A DNA stretch of 64,000 nucleotides from Bacillus sp. RO2 (lineage in GTDB: Bacteria > Bacillota > Bacilli > Bacillales > Bacillaceae_I): assembly GCF_012911845.1 (NCBI RefSeq), contig NZ_JAAXCU010000048.1, positions 62,001 to 126,000 of the forward strand. The letters run 5' to 3'. Within the stretch, counting starts at the first letter, position 1, and every line of letters begins with the position of its first letter. Of this stretch, positions 16,753 to 25,132 are shown piece after piece. The notes below the pieces were generated by a model, which had not been told where the DNA came from, searched no databases, and was given only the letters and a program-made list of their open reading frames with translations. A program made the position numbers and the translations under genes.

Positions 16753-18123
16753 TTATTCTTTAACGTTGTTCCAAACAGAAGCTAATAAGTTTATTCCCTT
16801 CTGAATTTTTTCCATACTTGGTTCACCATATCCAATTATTACTTGATTACTTGGCTTTTGAAATTGATACATAGGTGAGATGGCATCGATTTCTACTCCT
16901 ATTGACTTTGCTAGTTTTATTGCAATAGATTCGTTTAATCTCTGTGGTAATTGAAGGATAATATGTAAGCCTGAAGCATCTCCAATCACCTCATATTCTT
17001 CTCCTAGATATTTGTTTATAGCTTCTATTAAACAGCTTCTTTTGTTACGGTAAAGCGTCCTCATTTTTGCTATGTGGGAACTATAATGGCCTTCTTGTAT
17101 AAATTTTGCCACTACTAACTGGTCAATCTTTGAAACTGTTGACTTATGAAAGGTGTTGAATTTTTCAAAATCTGATCGAAGGGATTTTGGGATAACAATA
17201 TAGCTTATCCTAAGTGATGGTATTAAGGTTTTGGAAAATGTACCAAAATAAATGATTCTGTCTGATGAATCTAGATGGGACAAAGTAGCAATTGGCGCTC
17301 CTTTATAGCGAAACTCAGAATCATAGTCATCCTCTATGATATAAGCATCCTGCTTCAGAGCCCATTGTATTAATTCAATTCTTCTTGTAACGGACATAAT
17401 TGTTCCGGTTGGATATTGATGGGCTGGTGTAGTATATAGTAACTTCATTTGGACATTTGGCACACAGCAGCCTTCCTCATCCAAAGGAATGGCTTGATTG
17501 GGGATTTGTAACTGCTCAAAAACAGATTTTGCTCGAATGAATCCGGGTTCTTCCATTCCAATAGTGGTCCGGTTAAAAAATAGGCAAACATTTATTAACT
17601 GTTGTTGAAAACCACTAAAGATATACACTTGTTCTGGGGCGCAAGTTAACCCTCTAGCTTGTTGCAAATAGGAGGCAATTTGCTCACGTAACAAATACTC
17701 CCCTTGCCAAGTTGCACTGTTTACATTTGTTTCAATAAGCTCTCTTCGATATAAACGGTTCCAGAGTTTATAAGGGAAGACAGCTGCATCCACCTGACCA
17801 TTTTTAAAATTAATTAATTGCTCAGGTTTATGGGTGTCTTTCCTCGTAATAATATCCTCTTTTATTTTATAATTCCAATCATCTTCTATTTCAGAGACAA
17901 AATATCCCTGCCGTTCTATCGTATAACAATACCCTTCACTCTGAAGTTGTTCATAAGCAATTTGAACGGTTATCACACTTATGTTTAACATTTCAGCCAA
18001 TCGTCTTTTGGAGGCAAGCTTAGTATGAGCTACAAGTTTTCTTTCCAAAATAGCTTGCTTTAGTTGTTCGTATATTTGACTGTACTTTGTTCTATCATTA
18101 TTTAACAAAATCTGTATTTCCAT
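16753..18123 (-). CDS. MocR/PdxR-type transcriptional regulator (GntR HTH + aminotransferase domain)
   Basis: 456 residues. Residues 1-75 are a GntR winged helix (SQIYEQLKQAILERKL, ASKRRLAEMLNISVITVQIAYEQL). After a linker, a fold-type I aminotransferase-like domain has YTTPAHQYPTG, EDDYDSEFRY and FGTFSKTLIPSLRISY, where the Lys of SKT binds pyridoxal phosphate. These proteins sense PLP or an amine substrate and usually control a neighbouring gene. It is divergent from two GNAT genes that begin about 90 bases away, which are likely targets. The start is ATG 18123. Confidence 0.9.
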   Translation of the reverse strand: MEIQILLNNDRTKYSQIYEQLKQAILERKLVAHTKLASKRRLAEMLNISVITVQIAYEQLQSEGYCYTIERQGYFVSEIEDDWNYKIKEDIITRKDTHKPEQLINFKNGQVDAAVFPYKLWNRLYRRELIETNVNSATWQGEYLLREQIASYLQQARGLTCAPEQVYIFSGFQQQLINVCLFFNRTTIGMEEPGFIRAKSVFEQLQIPNQAIPLDEEGCCVPNVQMKLLYTTPAHQYPTGTIMSVTRRIELIQWALKQDAYIIEDDYDSEFRYKGAPIATLSHLDSSDRIIYFGTFSKTLIPSLRISYIVIPKSLRSDFEKFNTFHKSTVSKIDQLVVAKFIQEGHYSSHIAKMRTLYRNKRSCLIEAINKYLGEEYEVIGDASGLHIILQLPQRLNESIAIKLAKSIGVEIDAISPMYQFQKPSNQVIIGYGEPSMEKIQKGINLLASVWNNVKE

Positions 18124-18214
18124 TTCATCATTCCTTGGTTATATAAAAAAATTTGTATTTGGTTATTTTTATGATACCAGAAAAAAGGTTTAATAAATGA
18201 AAAGGAGTGAAAAA

Positions 18215-18808
18215 ATGCAAAAAATAGAAAATGATGTGGTCCAATTAATACCAATGGAGTTGGAACATGTTGATGGAATTTATAAAGCTGCTCAAGATAA
18301 CCGAATATGGGAACATATGACCGTTAATTTAACTGAAAAATTTCATGTGCTTGAATATGTAAATGATGCTGTGCGAAAGCGCAAGAACAACACTGATAAC
18401 GCTTTTGTGATAATTGATAAGCAAACAGGAAAAATAATTGGTGCTACTTGGTTTCTTGAAATGTCGGAGAATCACAAACGATTAGAGATTGGATCAACCT
18501 GGATTAATCCAATTTATTGGCGGTCAAACATCAATACAAATTGTAAATATCTATTACTACAATATTGCTTTGAAGTTCTACAATTAAATCGAGTCCAAAT
18601 CAAAACCGGCCATGAAAATTTCCGTTCCCAAAAAGCGATTGAGAGGATTGGAGCAGTAAAAGAGGGGGTCCTTCGCAACCATATGTTACGAAAAGAAGGG
18701 GCCATCCGACATACTGTCTTATATAGTATTGTAAAAGAAGAATGGGAAGTTGTGAAAAAGAATTTTGAAGATAAATTGCTTCAGTCGAAAACATACAAAG
18801 GAGGTTGA
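18215..18808 (+). CDS. GNAT acetyltransferase, RimJ/RimL-like
   Basis: 197 residues with the RimL-type layout: VQLIPMELEHVDGIYKAA at the start, then RLEIGSTWINPIYWRSNINT, and the acetyl-CoA helix end (RSQKAIERIGAVKEGVLRNH). ATG 18215 has AAAAGGAG 7 bases before it; the frame from 18197 overlaps this site. Relatives acetylate amino groups of proteins, amino acids or drugs, and the substrate cannot be inferred. It is divergent from the MocR regulator, separated by about 90 bases, and directly followed by a second GNAT gene, so the pair probably forms an operon. Confidence 0.8.
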   Translation: MQKIENDVVQLIPMELEHVDGIYKAAQDNRIWEHMTVNLTEKFHVLEYVNDAVRKRKNNTDNAFVIIDKQTGKIIGATWFLEMSENHKRLEIGSTWINPIYWRSNINTNCKYLLLQYCFEVLQLNRVQIKTGHENFRSQKAIERIGAVKEGVLRNHMLRKEGAIRHTVLYSIVKEEWEVVKKNFEDKLLQSKTYKGG

Positions 18809-18812
18809 ATTA

Positions 18813-19244
18813 ATGCAGACAATCGTTAAAAAAATGAGTTCCGAAGCAGAAATTATGTCTACATTTAGTACGTTTAAACAATTACGTCCACATTTAAACG
18901 AAAAAGATTTTCTAGAAAAAATTATTCGCCTTAAGAAAAATAATGGATTCCAATTAGTAGCAGTAATTGTAGGCGGCGACAAAGTTAAAGCAGCTGCCGG
19001 TTATAGAATTACGGAATCCCTGGCATGGGGCAACTACTTTTATGTGGACGATCTGATAACAAATGAAACAAGTCGGCGTAAAGGATATGCCTCTATTTTA
19101 TGGAGTTGGTTGATAACTCAGGCAAAATTAGACGGTTGTGCGCAATTTCATTTAGATTCTGGCGTTCACAGACATGATGCACACAGGTTTTACCTCAAAG
19201 GTGGACTAGATATCTCCTGTCATCATTTTCAGATGTCTCTATAA
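18813..19244 (+). CDS. GNAT acetyltransferase
   Basis: 143 residues starting at ATG 18813 after AAAGGAGG. A standard GNAT core is visible: AAAGYRITESLAWGNYFYVDDL, ETSRRKGYASIL (pyrophosphate-binding motif A) and HRHDAHRFYLKGG. Its start lies 4 bases after the stop of the preceding GNAT gene, so translation is coupled. Together with the divergent MocR regulator it forms a small three-gene module. Confidence 0.85.
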   Translation: MQTIVKKMSSEAEIMSTFSTFKQLRPHLNEKDFLEKIIRLKKNNGFQLVAVIVGGDKVKAAAGYRITESLAWGNYFYVDDLITNETSRRKGYASILWSWLITQAKLDGCAQFHLDSGVHRHDAHRFYLKGGLDISCHHFQMSL

Positions 19245-19285
19245 ATAATATTACTTGCATTAACCACTCTGAAAGGGATTATATA

Positions 19286-19408
19286 TTTAGGGCGCAATCC
19301 TGTAGTATGGATCAGCGCTCATTTTATTTTGGTCTTAATGTAGAACAACTTATTGTAGGAATTTTTAGATTATGAAATAATTGGTATTAAGTAACATTGT
19401 TGAATTAT
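19286..19408 (+). repeat. Dispersed repeat, long form (A), complete copy
   Basis: Hairpin GGCGCAATCC...GGATCAGCGCTC, then ATTTTATTTT. Right arm TTGTAG (19353-19358), 17 bases, AATAAT (19376-19381). Right end ATTGTTGAA. Confidence 0.85.
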
Positions 19409-19432
19409 AGGCGTTAGAGAGGAGTTGTTGAT

Positions 19433-19581
19433 TTGAAAAATTAGAGTGGATGACCATTTTAATCCAAGAACTATTTACTAAATACAACAAGATAAATAAT
19501 GATTCATCATGGGGAGGGGTTAATGGAATACATAGAAGTACTTGTGCGGGAATTTTCAATAAGAAGTTATTAATTAAATAA
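19433..19581 (+). pseudogene. Small ORF with homopolymer frameshift
   Basis: AGAGGAG precedes TTG 19433 by 8 bases, but the frame stops after MKN. Adding one A to the A5 run joins it to a clean frame (LEWMTILIQELFTKYNKIN ... AGIFNKKLLIK) ending at 19581, about 49 residues. No family is recognised. Confidence 0.4.
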
Positions 19582-19618
19582 GAAACAAAATTCTATTTTG
19601 AGAAGAGGATGGGGTAAT

Positions 19619-20179
19619 ATGGATTTAAAAGAAAATCTAAAAGTCGTCATTGGTGCAGGTGAACACAATAACAATCCAGAATGGCTTCAAACGCAAGAAA
19701 ATGAACTAAATTTGTTAAGAAGAGTTGATTGGGAGGATAAGTTTTTACCTAACTCACTAGAAGCTGTTTTAGCAGAACACGTTTGGGAACACCTAACTTA
19801 TGAAGAAGGAACAGAAGCTGCAAAGATTTGTTTTGATTTTTTAAAGCCTGGTGGATATATACGTTGTGCCGTTCCTGATGGATTTTTTCCAAATGAAGAA
19901 TACCAAGAAGGGGTTAAAGTAGGAGGACCTGGACCTAAAGATCACCCTGCAGCAAGTCATAAAATTGTACATAATTATAAGACAATTAGTTCTATGTTTG
20001 AAGAAGCTGGTTTTAACGTTACTTTACTGGAATATTGTGATGGGAACGGTAAATTTCACTTCAATAATTGGGATGAAAAGAAAGGATTCATCTATCGTTC
20101 AAAGCGTTTTGACCACCGAAACCAAAATGGCAACTTGGGTTTTGTTTCACTCATAGTCGATGCTGTAAAACCATTATAA
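19619..20179 (+). CDS. SAM-dependent methyltransferase-like protein
   Basis: 186 residues from ATG 19619 (GGGGT upstream; TTG 19598 in frame is less likely). Class I methyltransferase-like features are the opening VVIGAGEH where motif I would lie, AEHVWEHLTYEEG, and FDFLKPGGYIRCAVPDG, the post-motif strand typical of predicted methyltransferases in the COG4627 group. The glycine-rich motif I is short, so SAM binding is probable rather than certain. The substrate is unknown. It is flanked by long-form repeat copies. Confidence 0.7.
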   Translation: MDLKENLKVVIGAGEHNNNPEWLQTQENELNLLRRVDWEDKFLPNSLEAVLAEHVWEHLTYEEGTEAAKICFDFLKPGGYIRCAVPDGFFPNEEYQEGVKVGGPGPKDHPAASHKIVHNYKTISSMFEEAGFNVTLLEYCDGNGKFHFNNWDEKKGFIYRSKRFDHRNQNGNLGFVSLIVDAVKPL

Positions 20180-20332
20180 AAATGTAAGTGTCTATAATTA
20201 AGATGGATCAATTTTTTAAAAAGCGAATAAGCATATTTTATAATACCTAAGTAAAGGGTTGAAAGTTCTACTTTTGACGTTTTTTCTTCTAATACTTAGA
20301 AAAGTGTTTACAATTACAAAAAACAATAATGA

Positions 20333-20398
20333 TTGTCAGATCTTAAGGATATTTGAAATAATTGGTATTAAGCAATAGGGCAGTTCGTGGAAGAAGGA
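20333..20398 (+). repeat. Dispersed repeat, right arm only (A)
   Basis: TTGTCA (20333-20338), 18 bases, AATAAT (20357-20362), then ATTAAGCAATAGGGCAG and GAAGAAGG. Only the promoter-like arm is present, directly upstream of the immunity-like gene. Confidence 0.75.
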
Positions 20399-20443
20399 AT
20401 ATGATTAAATGGGTTGAAAGAAATCAATTAAAGAGGTAAAGGA

Positions 20444-20725
20444 ATGTTTGCTAATAAGTATAAAAAGTTAATGAAAGATTTTATAGATGAAGTAATAACT
20501 GTTGAGGATTTTGAACGTGACTATTTAAAAACATTAAAAAATGAGACGGAAAGAATCGATTACACACTATTCGAAATCTTAAACAGAGTGTTTGAAGCAG
20601 TAGATTGTTATTGGCACGAATGTCTTCCTGGACAAGAAACTGCTTTTGAAATATCCGAACAACAATTAAGAAAAGAAGTACGTGATGCATTGGTTAAAAT
20701 GAATAGTTTATTGAATAGCCCTTAA
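20444..20725 (+). CDS. Colicin-immunity-domain (colicin D immunity-like) protein
   Basis: 93 residues, all helical and acidic, from ATG 20444 with a GAGG/AAAGGA site. The pattern KKLMKDFIDEVITVEDFERDYL, a long middle helix, a conserved DCYWHECLPG and the last helix LRKEVRDALVKM match the four-helix colicin D/E5-type immunity fold seen in many Firmicutes. Its role would be to bind and block a tRNase toxin. No toxin is adjacent. With the SUKH gene at 10231 it is a second probable orphan immunity gene in the array. Confidence 0.7.
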   Translation: MFANKYKKLMKDFIDEVITVEDFERDYLKTLKNETERIDYTLFEILNRVFEAVDCYWHECLPGQETAFEISEQQLRKEVRDALVKMNSLLNSP

Positions 20726-20749
20726 AATTTATCAGTATAGTGGGATAGA

Positions 20750-20786
20750 CTTACTTGTGAATTGGGCAGGATTGTTTAGTAAGGGT
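20750..20786 (+). repeat. Dispersed repeat, right end only
   Basis: CTTACTTGTGAATTGGGCAG followed by GATTGTTTAGTAAGG matches the right end shared by both forms, without a hairpin. Confidence 0.7.
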
Positions 20787-20839
20787 TATTATTCTGTTGT
20801 GATGATTTCTATGGAAATCATTTGTACCAGGGGGGAATT

Positions 20840-21205
20840 ATGAAGAAAATAATAAAACTTCTCATTTTAGGGATTCTAGGGGTACTCTTAATATTTATGA
20901 TTATAGGATTAATTTCTTTCTATAACGCCTCCAAGACCGAGGACCAAATACCAATTGAGATGGTAGCTTTCAATAGTTTATCTGGTCAGGAAAGTAATTT
21001 AATACCAGTAAGCCCGAAGGATTCAAATGTAAAACAAGTTCTTGTTAATAATGATATTCAAGAAATAATAGATACCAATTATGATAAAGATCAAGTGTAT
21101 GCTGTTACTTTTAATAACACTGCGACAGAAGCTACTGGAAATCTTGTAGTATATGTTGGTTTAGATAAAAAAACAGTTCTTGGGAAAGGATTTACCAGTA
21201 ATTAA
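20840..21205 (+). CDS. Small membrane-anchored protein, unknown function
   Basis: 121 residues from ATG 20840, 4 bases after GGGGGG. An N-terminal hydrophobic segment (IIKLLILGILGVLLIFMII) acts as an uncleaved anchor, and about 90 residues lie outside, with VNNDIQEIIDTNYDKDQVYAV and a C-terminal beta-rich GNLVVYVGLDKK segment. There is no lipobox and no family is recognised. The unit is bounded by a right-end remnant and a short-form repeat. Confidence 0.55.
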   Translation: MKKIIKLLILGILGVLLIFMIIGLISFYNASKTEDQIPIEMVAFNSLSGQESNLIPVSPKDSNVKQVLVNNDIQEIIDTNYDKDQVYAVTFNNTATEATGNLVVYVGLDKKTVLGKGFTSN

Positions 21206-21215
21206 AAAGGTGCTA

Positions 21216-21287
21216 CCTGCATTAAATGGAGCGATTGCTGCAGAGTGGGTCGCTTCTTACTTAAGAACTGGCAGTTTTATTGAATAA
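21216..21287 (+). repeat. Dispersed repeat, short form (B)
   Basis: GGAGCGATTGCTGCAGAGTG followed by GGTCGCTTCTTACTTAAGAA and CTGGCAGTTTTATTGAA. Confidence 0.8.
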
Positions 21288-21337
21288 TAATTATGTAAAG
21301 AAAGTTTTGGAAATGTAATAACTTATGAGGTGATAGT

Positions 21338-21532
21338 ATGAGTTTTAAAAAAGCAATATTAAAGTTTTTACTTTACTTTATAGTTTTTACAGCCTGTAAC
21401 CTAATTCTTAAAACAGTTCTTTTACCTGTGCCTTTAAATATTAGTGATATTATATCTACAATACTCACGACAGGTTCAATATCTATTGGAATTGTATGGG
21501 TTGAGTATTCTTTAAGTAATAAGCAAAAGTGA
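21338..21532 (+). CDS. Small membrane protein, 64 residues
   Basis: ATG 21338 with GAGGTGATAG upstream. Two predicted helices, at residues 8-27 (LKFLLYFIVFTACNLILK) and 36-55, leave a short basic tail (SNKQK). No family is recognised. It is a single-gene unit between two short-form repeats. Confidence 0.5.
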   Translation: MSFKKAILKFLLYFIVFTACNLILKTVLLPVPLNISDIISTILTTGSISIGIVWVEYSLSNKQK

Positions 21533-21547
21533 TTAACTACTGCTTTT

Positions 21548-21606
21548 AACCAATCTGGAACGATTGCTGCATAGGGGTCGCTACTTATATAAGAATTGTG
21601 CTGCTT
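21548..21606 (+). repeat. Dispersed repeat, short form (B)
   Basis: TTTAACCAATCTGGAACGAT, then TGCTGCATAGGGGTCGCTAC and ATAAGAATTGTGCTG. Confidence 0.7.
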
Positions 21607-21637
21607 TCCCTTAATTATATTTGGTTTATGATCTTTC

Positions 21638-21675
21638 GTTAAATGGGAGCGATAGCTGGATAAGTTATTGCTTTT
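21638..21675 (+). repeat. Dispersed repeat, degenerate short form
   Basis: TTAAATGGGAGCGATAGCTG followed by GATAAGTTATTGC. It is the second of two copies within 130 bases. Confidence 0.5.
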
Positions 21676-21768
21676 TATGTACTTAGTATTGCGCAGCAAC
21701 AAGTAGAGTGGACTCTTACTTACACAATTATGGGAGTATACTTGATGTAGTGGTTAAATAAAGAACTT

Positions 21769-22153
21769 ATGATTAGTGACAATAAAGAGCTCATAGATAT
21801 TAATGTTGTTACACAGTTACTTTCAGATACTTAATGGGCGACTAATAGAACAATGGAAACTATTGAAAAAGTATTGATAATTCGCTCTCATTTGGGATGT
21901 ACATAAGCGGCAGACAAATTGGATTTGCCAGGGTTGTTACAGATAAAGCAGTATTCTCTTGGATTATGGATGTGGTAATTGATGATAATTACAGAGGAAA
22001 GGGTTGGGTCAATGGTTAATGAATTGTATATTTGAACATCCGGAAATACAATACACGGCATTCGCATTGGCTACTTCTGATGCCCATAACTTTTACAAAA
22101 AGTTTGGTTTTAAAGACAATAACTGTATGACCAGGCCCATATTAACATACTAA
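21769..22153 (+). pseudogene. GNAT acetyltransferase, heavily damaged
   Basis: Pieces of one GNAT protein appear in successive frames: a start MISDNKELIDINVVTQLLSD, a stop (TAA) where YWATN would follow, then SGRQIGFARVVTDKAVFSWI, IDDNYRGKG, and after another frameshift QWLMNCIFEHPE, ATSDAHNFYKKFGF and MTRPILTY with a stop at 22153. At least one nonsense and two frameshift changes are needed, so this copy is dead. It closely resembles the small GNAT proteins common in Bacillus genomes. Confidence 0.8.
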
Positions 22154-22197
22154 GTATTAATGCGAGTTTTATAACGCTTGTTACTTATTTATATATT

Positions 22198-22245
22198 CCC
22201 CATCGAGCGCAATCCTAGAACAAAGGATTAGCGCTTTTTTACATT
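22198..22245 (+). repeat. Dispersed repeat, left arm only (A), strong terminator form
   Basis: AGCGCAATCCT (22205-22215) pairs with AGGATT-A-GCGCT around a short loop, with one extra-helical A, followed by TTTTTT. It is the best-formed hairpin of the family. Confidence 0.85.
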
Positions 22246-22369
22246 TTTAGCTTCACATTTCAAATATAGATTCAAGTAGTAAATATAATCCCTATAAATT
22301 TCTACGATATGATAAAATAAGAATATACGTTCGATTTAGGTTTAATCTCGTAAATTTTAGGGGGTACTA

Positions 22370-22561
22370 GTGAGAGTAACTAAAGATAGCCAAGTATGGA
22401 ATTTAAATAATATTTTTCCAGATGGAAGCAACTCATTTAAGTTTCAAGAACATTTAAAATACTTAGAAACCAAGGTGTGCGATTTAGAAAATTTAGTAAT
22501 CAGGCGCCATTCATGTTTAGCATTAAAAATTTCATTCTTAAAGGGAGAAATTAATTTATGA
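22370..22561 (+). pseudogene. N-terminal fragment of an M3-family oligopeptidase, cut by a repeat remnant
   Basis: A GTG start after GGGGGT opens a 63-codon frame. Residues 6-42 (SQVWNLNNIFPDGSNSFKF, then FQEHLKYLETKVCDLE) match the extreme N-terminus of PepF/M3-type oligoendopeptidases of about 600 residues, which begin W-LD-IFPGGS. The rest of that enzyme, including the HExxH site, is absent. The similarity ends at about 22497, where a degenerate repeat left end begins. Confidence 0.6.
22497..22520 (+). repeat. Dispersed repeat, left-end remnant at a gene truncation point
   Basis: TAATCAGGCGCCATTCATG resembles the left-end remnant at 4088 (AATCGGGCGCCATTCTTG). Confidence 0.5.
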
Positions 22562-22995
22562 AACGGGTAGATGTAACATACGTACTTCTCTTTGATGAGC
22601 AGGGCGAGAATGTATTAATGGTAAAAAATAAAGGAAAAAACTCTTCTTATTATACACTTCCTGGAGGTGCAGTTGAGCCAGGAGAAACACTTGAAGAAGC
22701 TGCAATCCGTGAAGTAAAAGAAGAAACGGGTTTAGATGTGGAGATATACGGTGTATTTTCTGTGAGTGAAGCATTCTTTGAAGAAAGGGGACATCATGCT
22801 ATTTTCTTTACTTTTAGAGGGAAAATTACTGGTGGAGAAATCAATATATCATTGCCTGAAGAAATTGAAGAAATTACTTGGATGGATCCTGAGAAAGCAG
22901 AAGATTACATACATATAACCGGTACAAAGGGATTAATTAAAAGTAAAGCTTCCGTACCATACTTACTTAGAAAAACAGTTTTTAAAAGTCTTTAG
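22558..22995 (+). CDS. Nudix hydrolase
   Basis: 145 residues from ATG 22558 with AAAGGGAG upstream. A complete Nudix box follows the pattern G-x5-E-x7[10 protein letters not shown] ([20 protein letters not shown]). The opening [20 protein letters not shown] and [13 protein letters not shown] end are usual for MutT/ADP-ribose-pyrophosphatase-like members. It probably cleaves a damaged or signalling nucleotide; the exact substrate is unknown. This is the intact counterpart of the broken Nudix at 2910. Confidence 0.9.
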   Translation: MKRVDVTYVLLFDEQGENVLMVKNKGKNSSYYTLPGGAVEPGETLEEAAIREVKEETGLDVEIYGVFSVSEAFFEERGHHAIFFTFRGKITGGEINISLPEEIEEITWMDPEKAEDYIHITGTKGLIKSKASVPYLLRKTVFKSL

Positions 22996-22997
22996 CT

Positions 22998-23095
22998 ATC
23001 GTGGGCAAATCTTTAATACGCGCTCTTTTTTTGCTTTGGGCCATTCAATGGAAGAGGGGGATTGCTCAATATTTTAATGTTTGAAATAATTGGTA
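22998..23095 (+). repeat. Dispersed repeat, long form (A), degenerate copy with conserved promoter-like pair
   Basis: The left hairpin is worn (GGGCAAATC...ACGCGCTC then T7). The right arm has lost most of its sequence but keeps TTGCTC (23062-23067), 17 bases, AATAAT (23085-23090). Confidence 0.65.
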
Positions 23096-23145
23096 TAGTA
23101 AAATGATTCTTAATTATATTTCTAGGAATTTAGAGGTGGAATAAT

Positions 23146-24108
23146 ATGCCTAAAATTGATAATATGTTAGCCATTTTATGGATGCTTCGTTCAGGGAAAA
23201 AAATAACTGCGAAACAAATTTCAGAAAAGTTAGAAATAAATATAAGGACTGTGTATCGTTATATTGATACAATTTCAACAAGTGGCGTACCTATCATTTC
23301 AGAACCAGGACATAACGGTGGATACACTTTATTGAACAATTTTATTGAGGCTCCTCTTTTTTTTGATTTTGAGGAACAAACTTCACTAGTTCACGCGGCT
23401 GTTTTTGCAGAAGAAGCAGGATATTATGGAGGTGACGCACTAAATAGGGCCATTTCAAAACTCAGTAAACACTCAAATAAAGAGCAGGAATCAAAGATAA
23501 ACCAACAATTAACTAGTCTTGAAGTAATAAGTCGATTAAGTTCGTTCTCTATGGAACATTTCTTGAAGGAGTTGGAGCAGGCCGTAGCTGACGGGTACTC
23601 AGTAAAAATTCTTTACCAAAAAAGTGGCGAAAAGCAATTAAATTATAGATTGGTCGATCTGTACAGAATTATTTATTGGAATAATAAGTGGTATGTAATT
23701 GGATTTTGTCATCTTAGGAATGATATCCGTAGTTTTAGAGTAGATCGAATGGAAAGTCTAATGCTAACGGAAAATAGGTTTAACCAACCAGAAAATTTTC
23801 CAGCACGTGACTTCTTCATAAAAAGCCTTCTTCCAACTATAGAAGATAAGGAAGGGGTTATTTCTTTAGTTATTAATGGAGATAAAAGTGTATTATCTGA
23901 TATATGCCAACATTGGTTTTTAGGACATTATTTACAAGAACGGACTTCATATCAAGCTGTTTTTCTTCTTGAAAAAGATGTGATACATACATATGTACCT
24001 TATTTACTTTTACCGTACAATAAATCTATTAAAGTTATTGAGCCAATAAGTCTTAAGCAAAAACTCATTGAAGTTCTGTCAGATTTAATAAAATTTCATC
24101 AAGTATGA
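23146..24108 (+). CDS. YafY-type transcriptional regulator (HTH_11 + WYL domain)
   Basis: 320 residues. The N-terminal winged helix (DNMLAILWMLRSGKKITAKQ, ISEKLEINIRTVYRYIDTI) is followed by GVPIISEPGHNGGYTL, the usual junction. A WYL domain holds the ligand-binding core (YRLVDLYRIIYWNNKWYVIG) and a C-terminal WCX extension. WYL regulators sense small ligands or nucleic acid. ATG 23146 has TAGAGGTGG upstream. A hairpin terminator separates it from the DJ-1 gene, which may nevertheless be its target. Confidence 0.9.
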   Translation: MPKIDNMLAILWMLRSGKKITAKQISEKLEINIRTVYRYIDTISTSGVPIISEPGHNGGYTLLNNFIEAPLFFDFEEQTSLVHAAVFAEEAGYYGGDALNRAISKLSKHSNKEQESKINQQLTSLEVISRLSSFSMEHFLKELEQAVADGYSVKILYQKSGEKQLNYRLVDLYRIIYWNNKWYVIGFCHLRNDIRSFRVDRMESLMLTENRFNQPENFPARDFFIKSLLPTIEDKEGVISLVINGDKSVLSDICQHWFLGHYLQERTSYQAVFLLEKDVIHTYVPYLLLPYNKSIKVIEPISLKQKLIEVLSDLIKFHQV

Positions 24109-24145
24109 TAACTTCCCTGACGTTAAGTGTCAGGGAAGTTATTTT
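24109..24145 (+). terminator. Intrinsic terminator after the WYL regulator
   Basis: TAACTTCCCTGAC and GTCAGGGAAGTTA form a perfect 13-bp stem with a 7-base loop, followed by TTTTATAAT. Confidence 0.9.
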
Positions 24146-24182
24146 ATAATAGCTATATCAATTGTGATTGGAGTGTTATAAG

Positions 24183-24815
24183 ATGCAAACCAAAAAAGTT
24201 TTTCTATATGTATTTACTACAATGTCGGACTGGGAATATGGATATTTAATTGCTGAACTAAACTCAGGAAGATATATCAAAAAAGATTTAGCACCTTTAA
24301 AAGTAATTACAGTAGGAGCTAATAAAAAAATGATTACTACTATGGGAGGACTGAGCATAAAACCAGATATTTCCCTTGATGACTGTACTTTTGAGAGTAA
24401 AGATCTTTTAATTTTACCAGGAGGGACTACTTGGGCAGAAGATATTCATCAACCTATCTTAGAGAGAATTGATCAAGCTTTAAAGCTTGGGACTATTGTT
24501 GCTGCAATTTGTGGTGCAGTTGAGGCCCTCGCAAATATGGGATACTTAGATACTAGAAAGCATACAAGTAATAACTTAGAATATACAAAAATGGTATGTC
24601 CTAACTATAAAGGAGAAAAGTCCTATGAGTTGAAATCTGCGATATATGATGGGAATTTAATTACTGCATCTGGAATAGCTCCCTTGGAATTTGCAATGGA
24701 GGTACTAAAAAAAATAGAAATTTTTACTCCAGATACATTACATTCATGGTATAACCTAAATAAGACTCATAAACCTGAATACTTCTTCCAGTTAATGAAA
24801 TCCATTAATAAATGA
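24183..24815 (+). CDS. DJ-1/PfpI family protein (type 1 glutamine amidotransferase-like)
   Basis: 210 residues. ATG 24183 is preferred because TTGGAG lies about 9 bases upstream. The DJ-1/PfpI core shows LLILPGGTTWAEDIHQP and the nucleophile elbow VAAICGAVEALANMGYL, with Cys in the normal place, and ITASGIAPLEFAMEVL near the end. YdeA-type relatives act as proteases, chaperones or glyoxalases; the activity here is unknown. It follows the WYL regulator and is terminated by a hairpin at 24826. Confidence 0.85.
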   Translation: MQTKKVFLYVFTTMSDWEYGYLIAELNSGRYIKKDLAPLKVITVGANKKMITTMGGLSIKPDISLDDCTFESKDLLILPGGTTWAEDIHQPILERIDQALKLGTIVAAICGAVEALANMGYLDTRKHTSNNLEYTKMVCPNYKGEKSYELKSAIYDGNLITASGIAPLEFAMEVLKKIEIFTPDTLHSWYNLNKTHKPEYFFQLMKSINK

Positions 24816-24825
24816 CGTAACTGAA

Positions 24826-24877
24826 AAAACTCAATTTCTCTTTTTAGCTTATTTGTAGAGAAGTTGAGCTTTTTTAT
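24826..24877 (+). terminator. Intrinsic terminator after the DJ-1 gene
   Basis: AAACTCAATTTCTC pairs imperfectly with GAGAAGTTGAG across a 17-base loop, followed by CTTTTTTATTT. Confidence 0.7.
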
Positions 24878-25093
24878 TTAACATTTCCTTATCGTTGTAT
24901 ATCTGCATTAATCCATCTATTAATAATACGATGAACGCAGATGTGATGTTATAGTATCAGGTAGAGAACATATTCGCTTCATCTCTTAAGTGTGCCAATA
25001 AAGGATACTTCTATGAGCTATTAGGCAGTTGGCAGGCTGAGAGGGATTATGGTTATAAAGTAGATGAATCAATGAATGGTGAAAAACACTCTG

Positions 25094-25130
25094 ATAACAC
25101 TTCAGTCGAAAGTATGAATTGAAGTGTTAT
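25094..25130. terminator. Terminator between the plus-strand array and the gerC end
   Basis: ATAACACTTCA and TGAAGTGTTAT form an 11-bp stem followed by TTTTTA on the plus strand. It lies 3 bases after the gerC stop, so it may also serve the minus-strand ger operon. The 250 bases before it show no confident gene. Confidence 0.7.
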
Positions 25131-25132
25131 TT

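Noticed and set aside
24970-25122. Possible 50-residue ORF beginning with ATA before the gerC terminator
   Set aside because: No ribosome site, overlaps the terminator stem, and no recognisable product.
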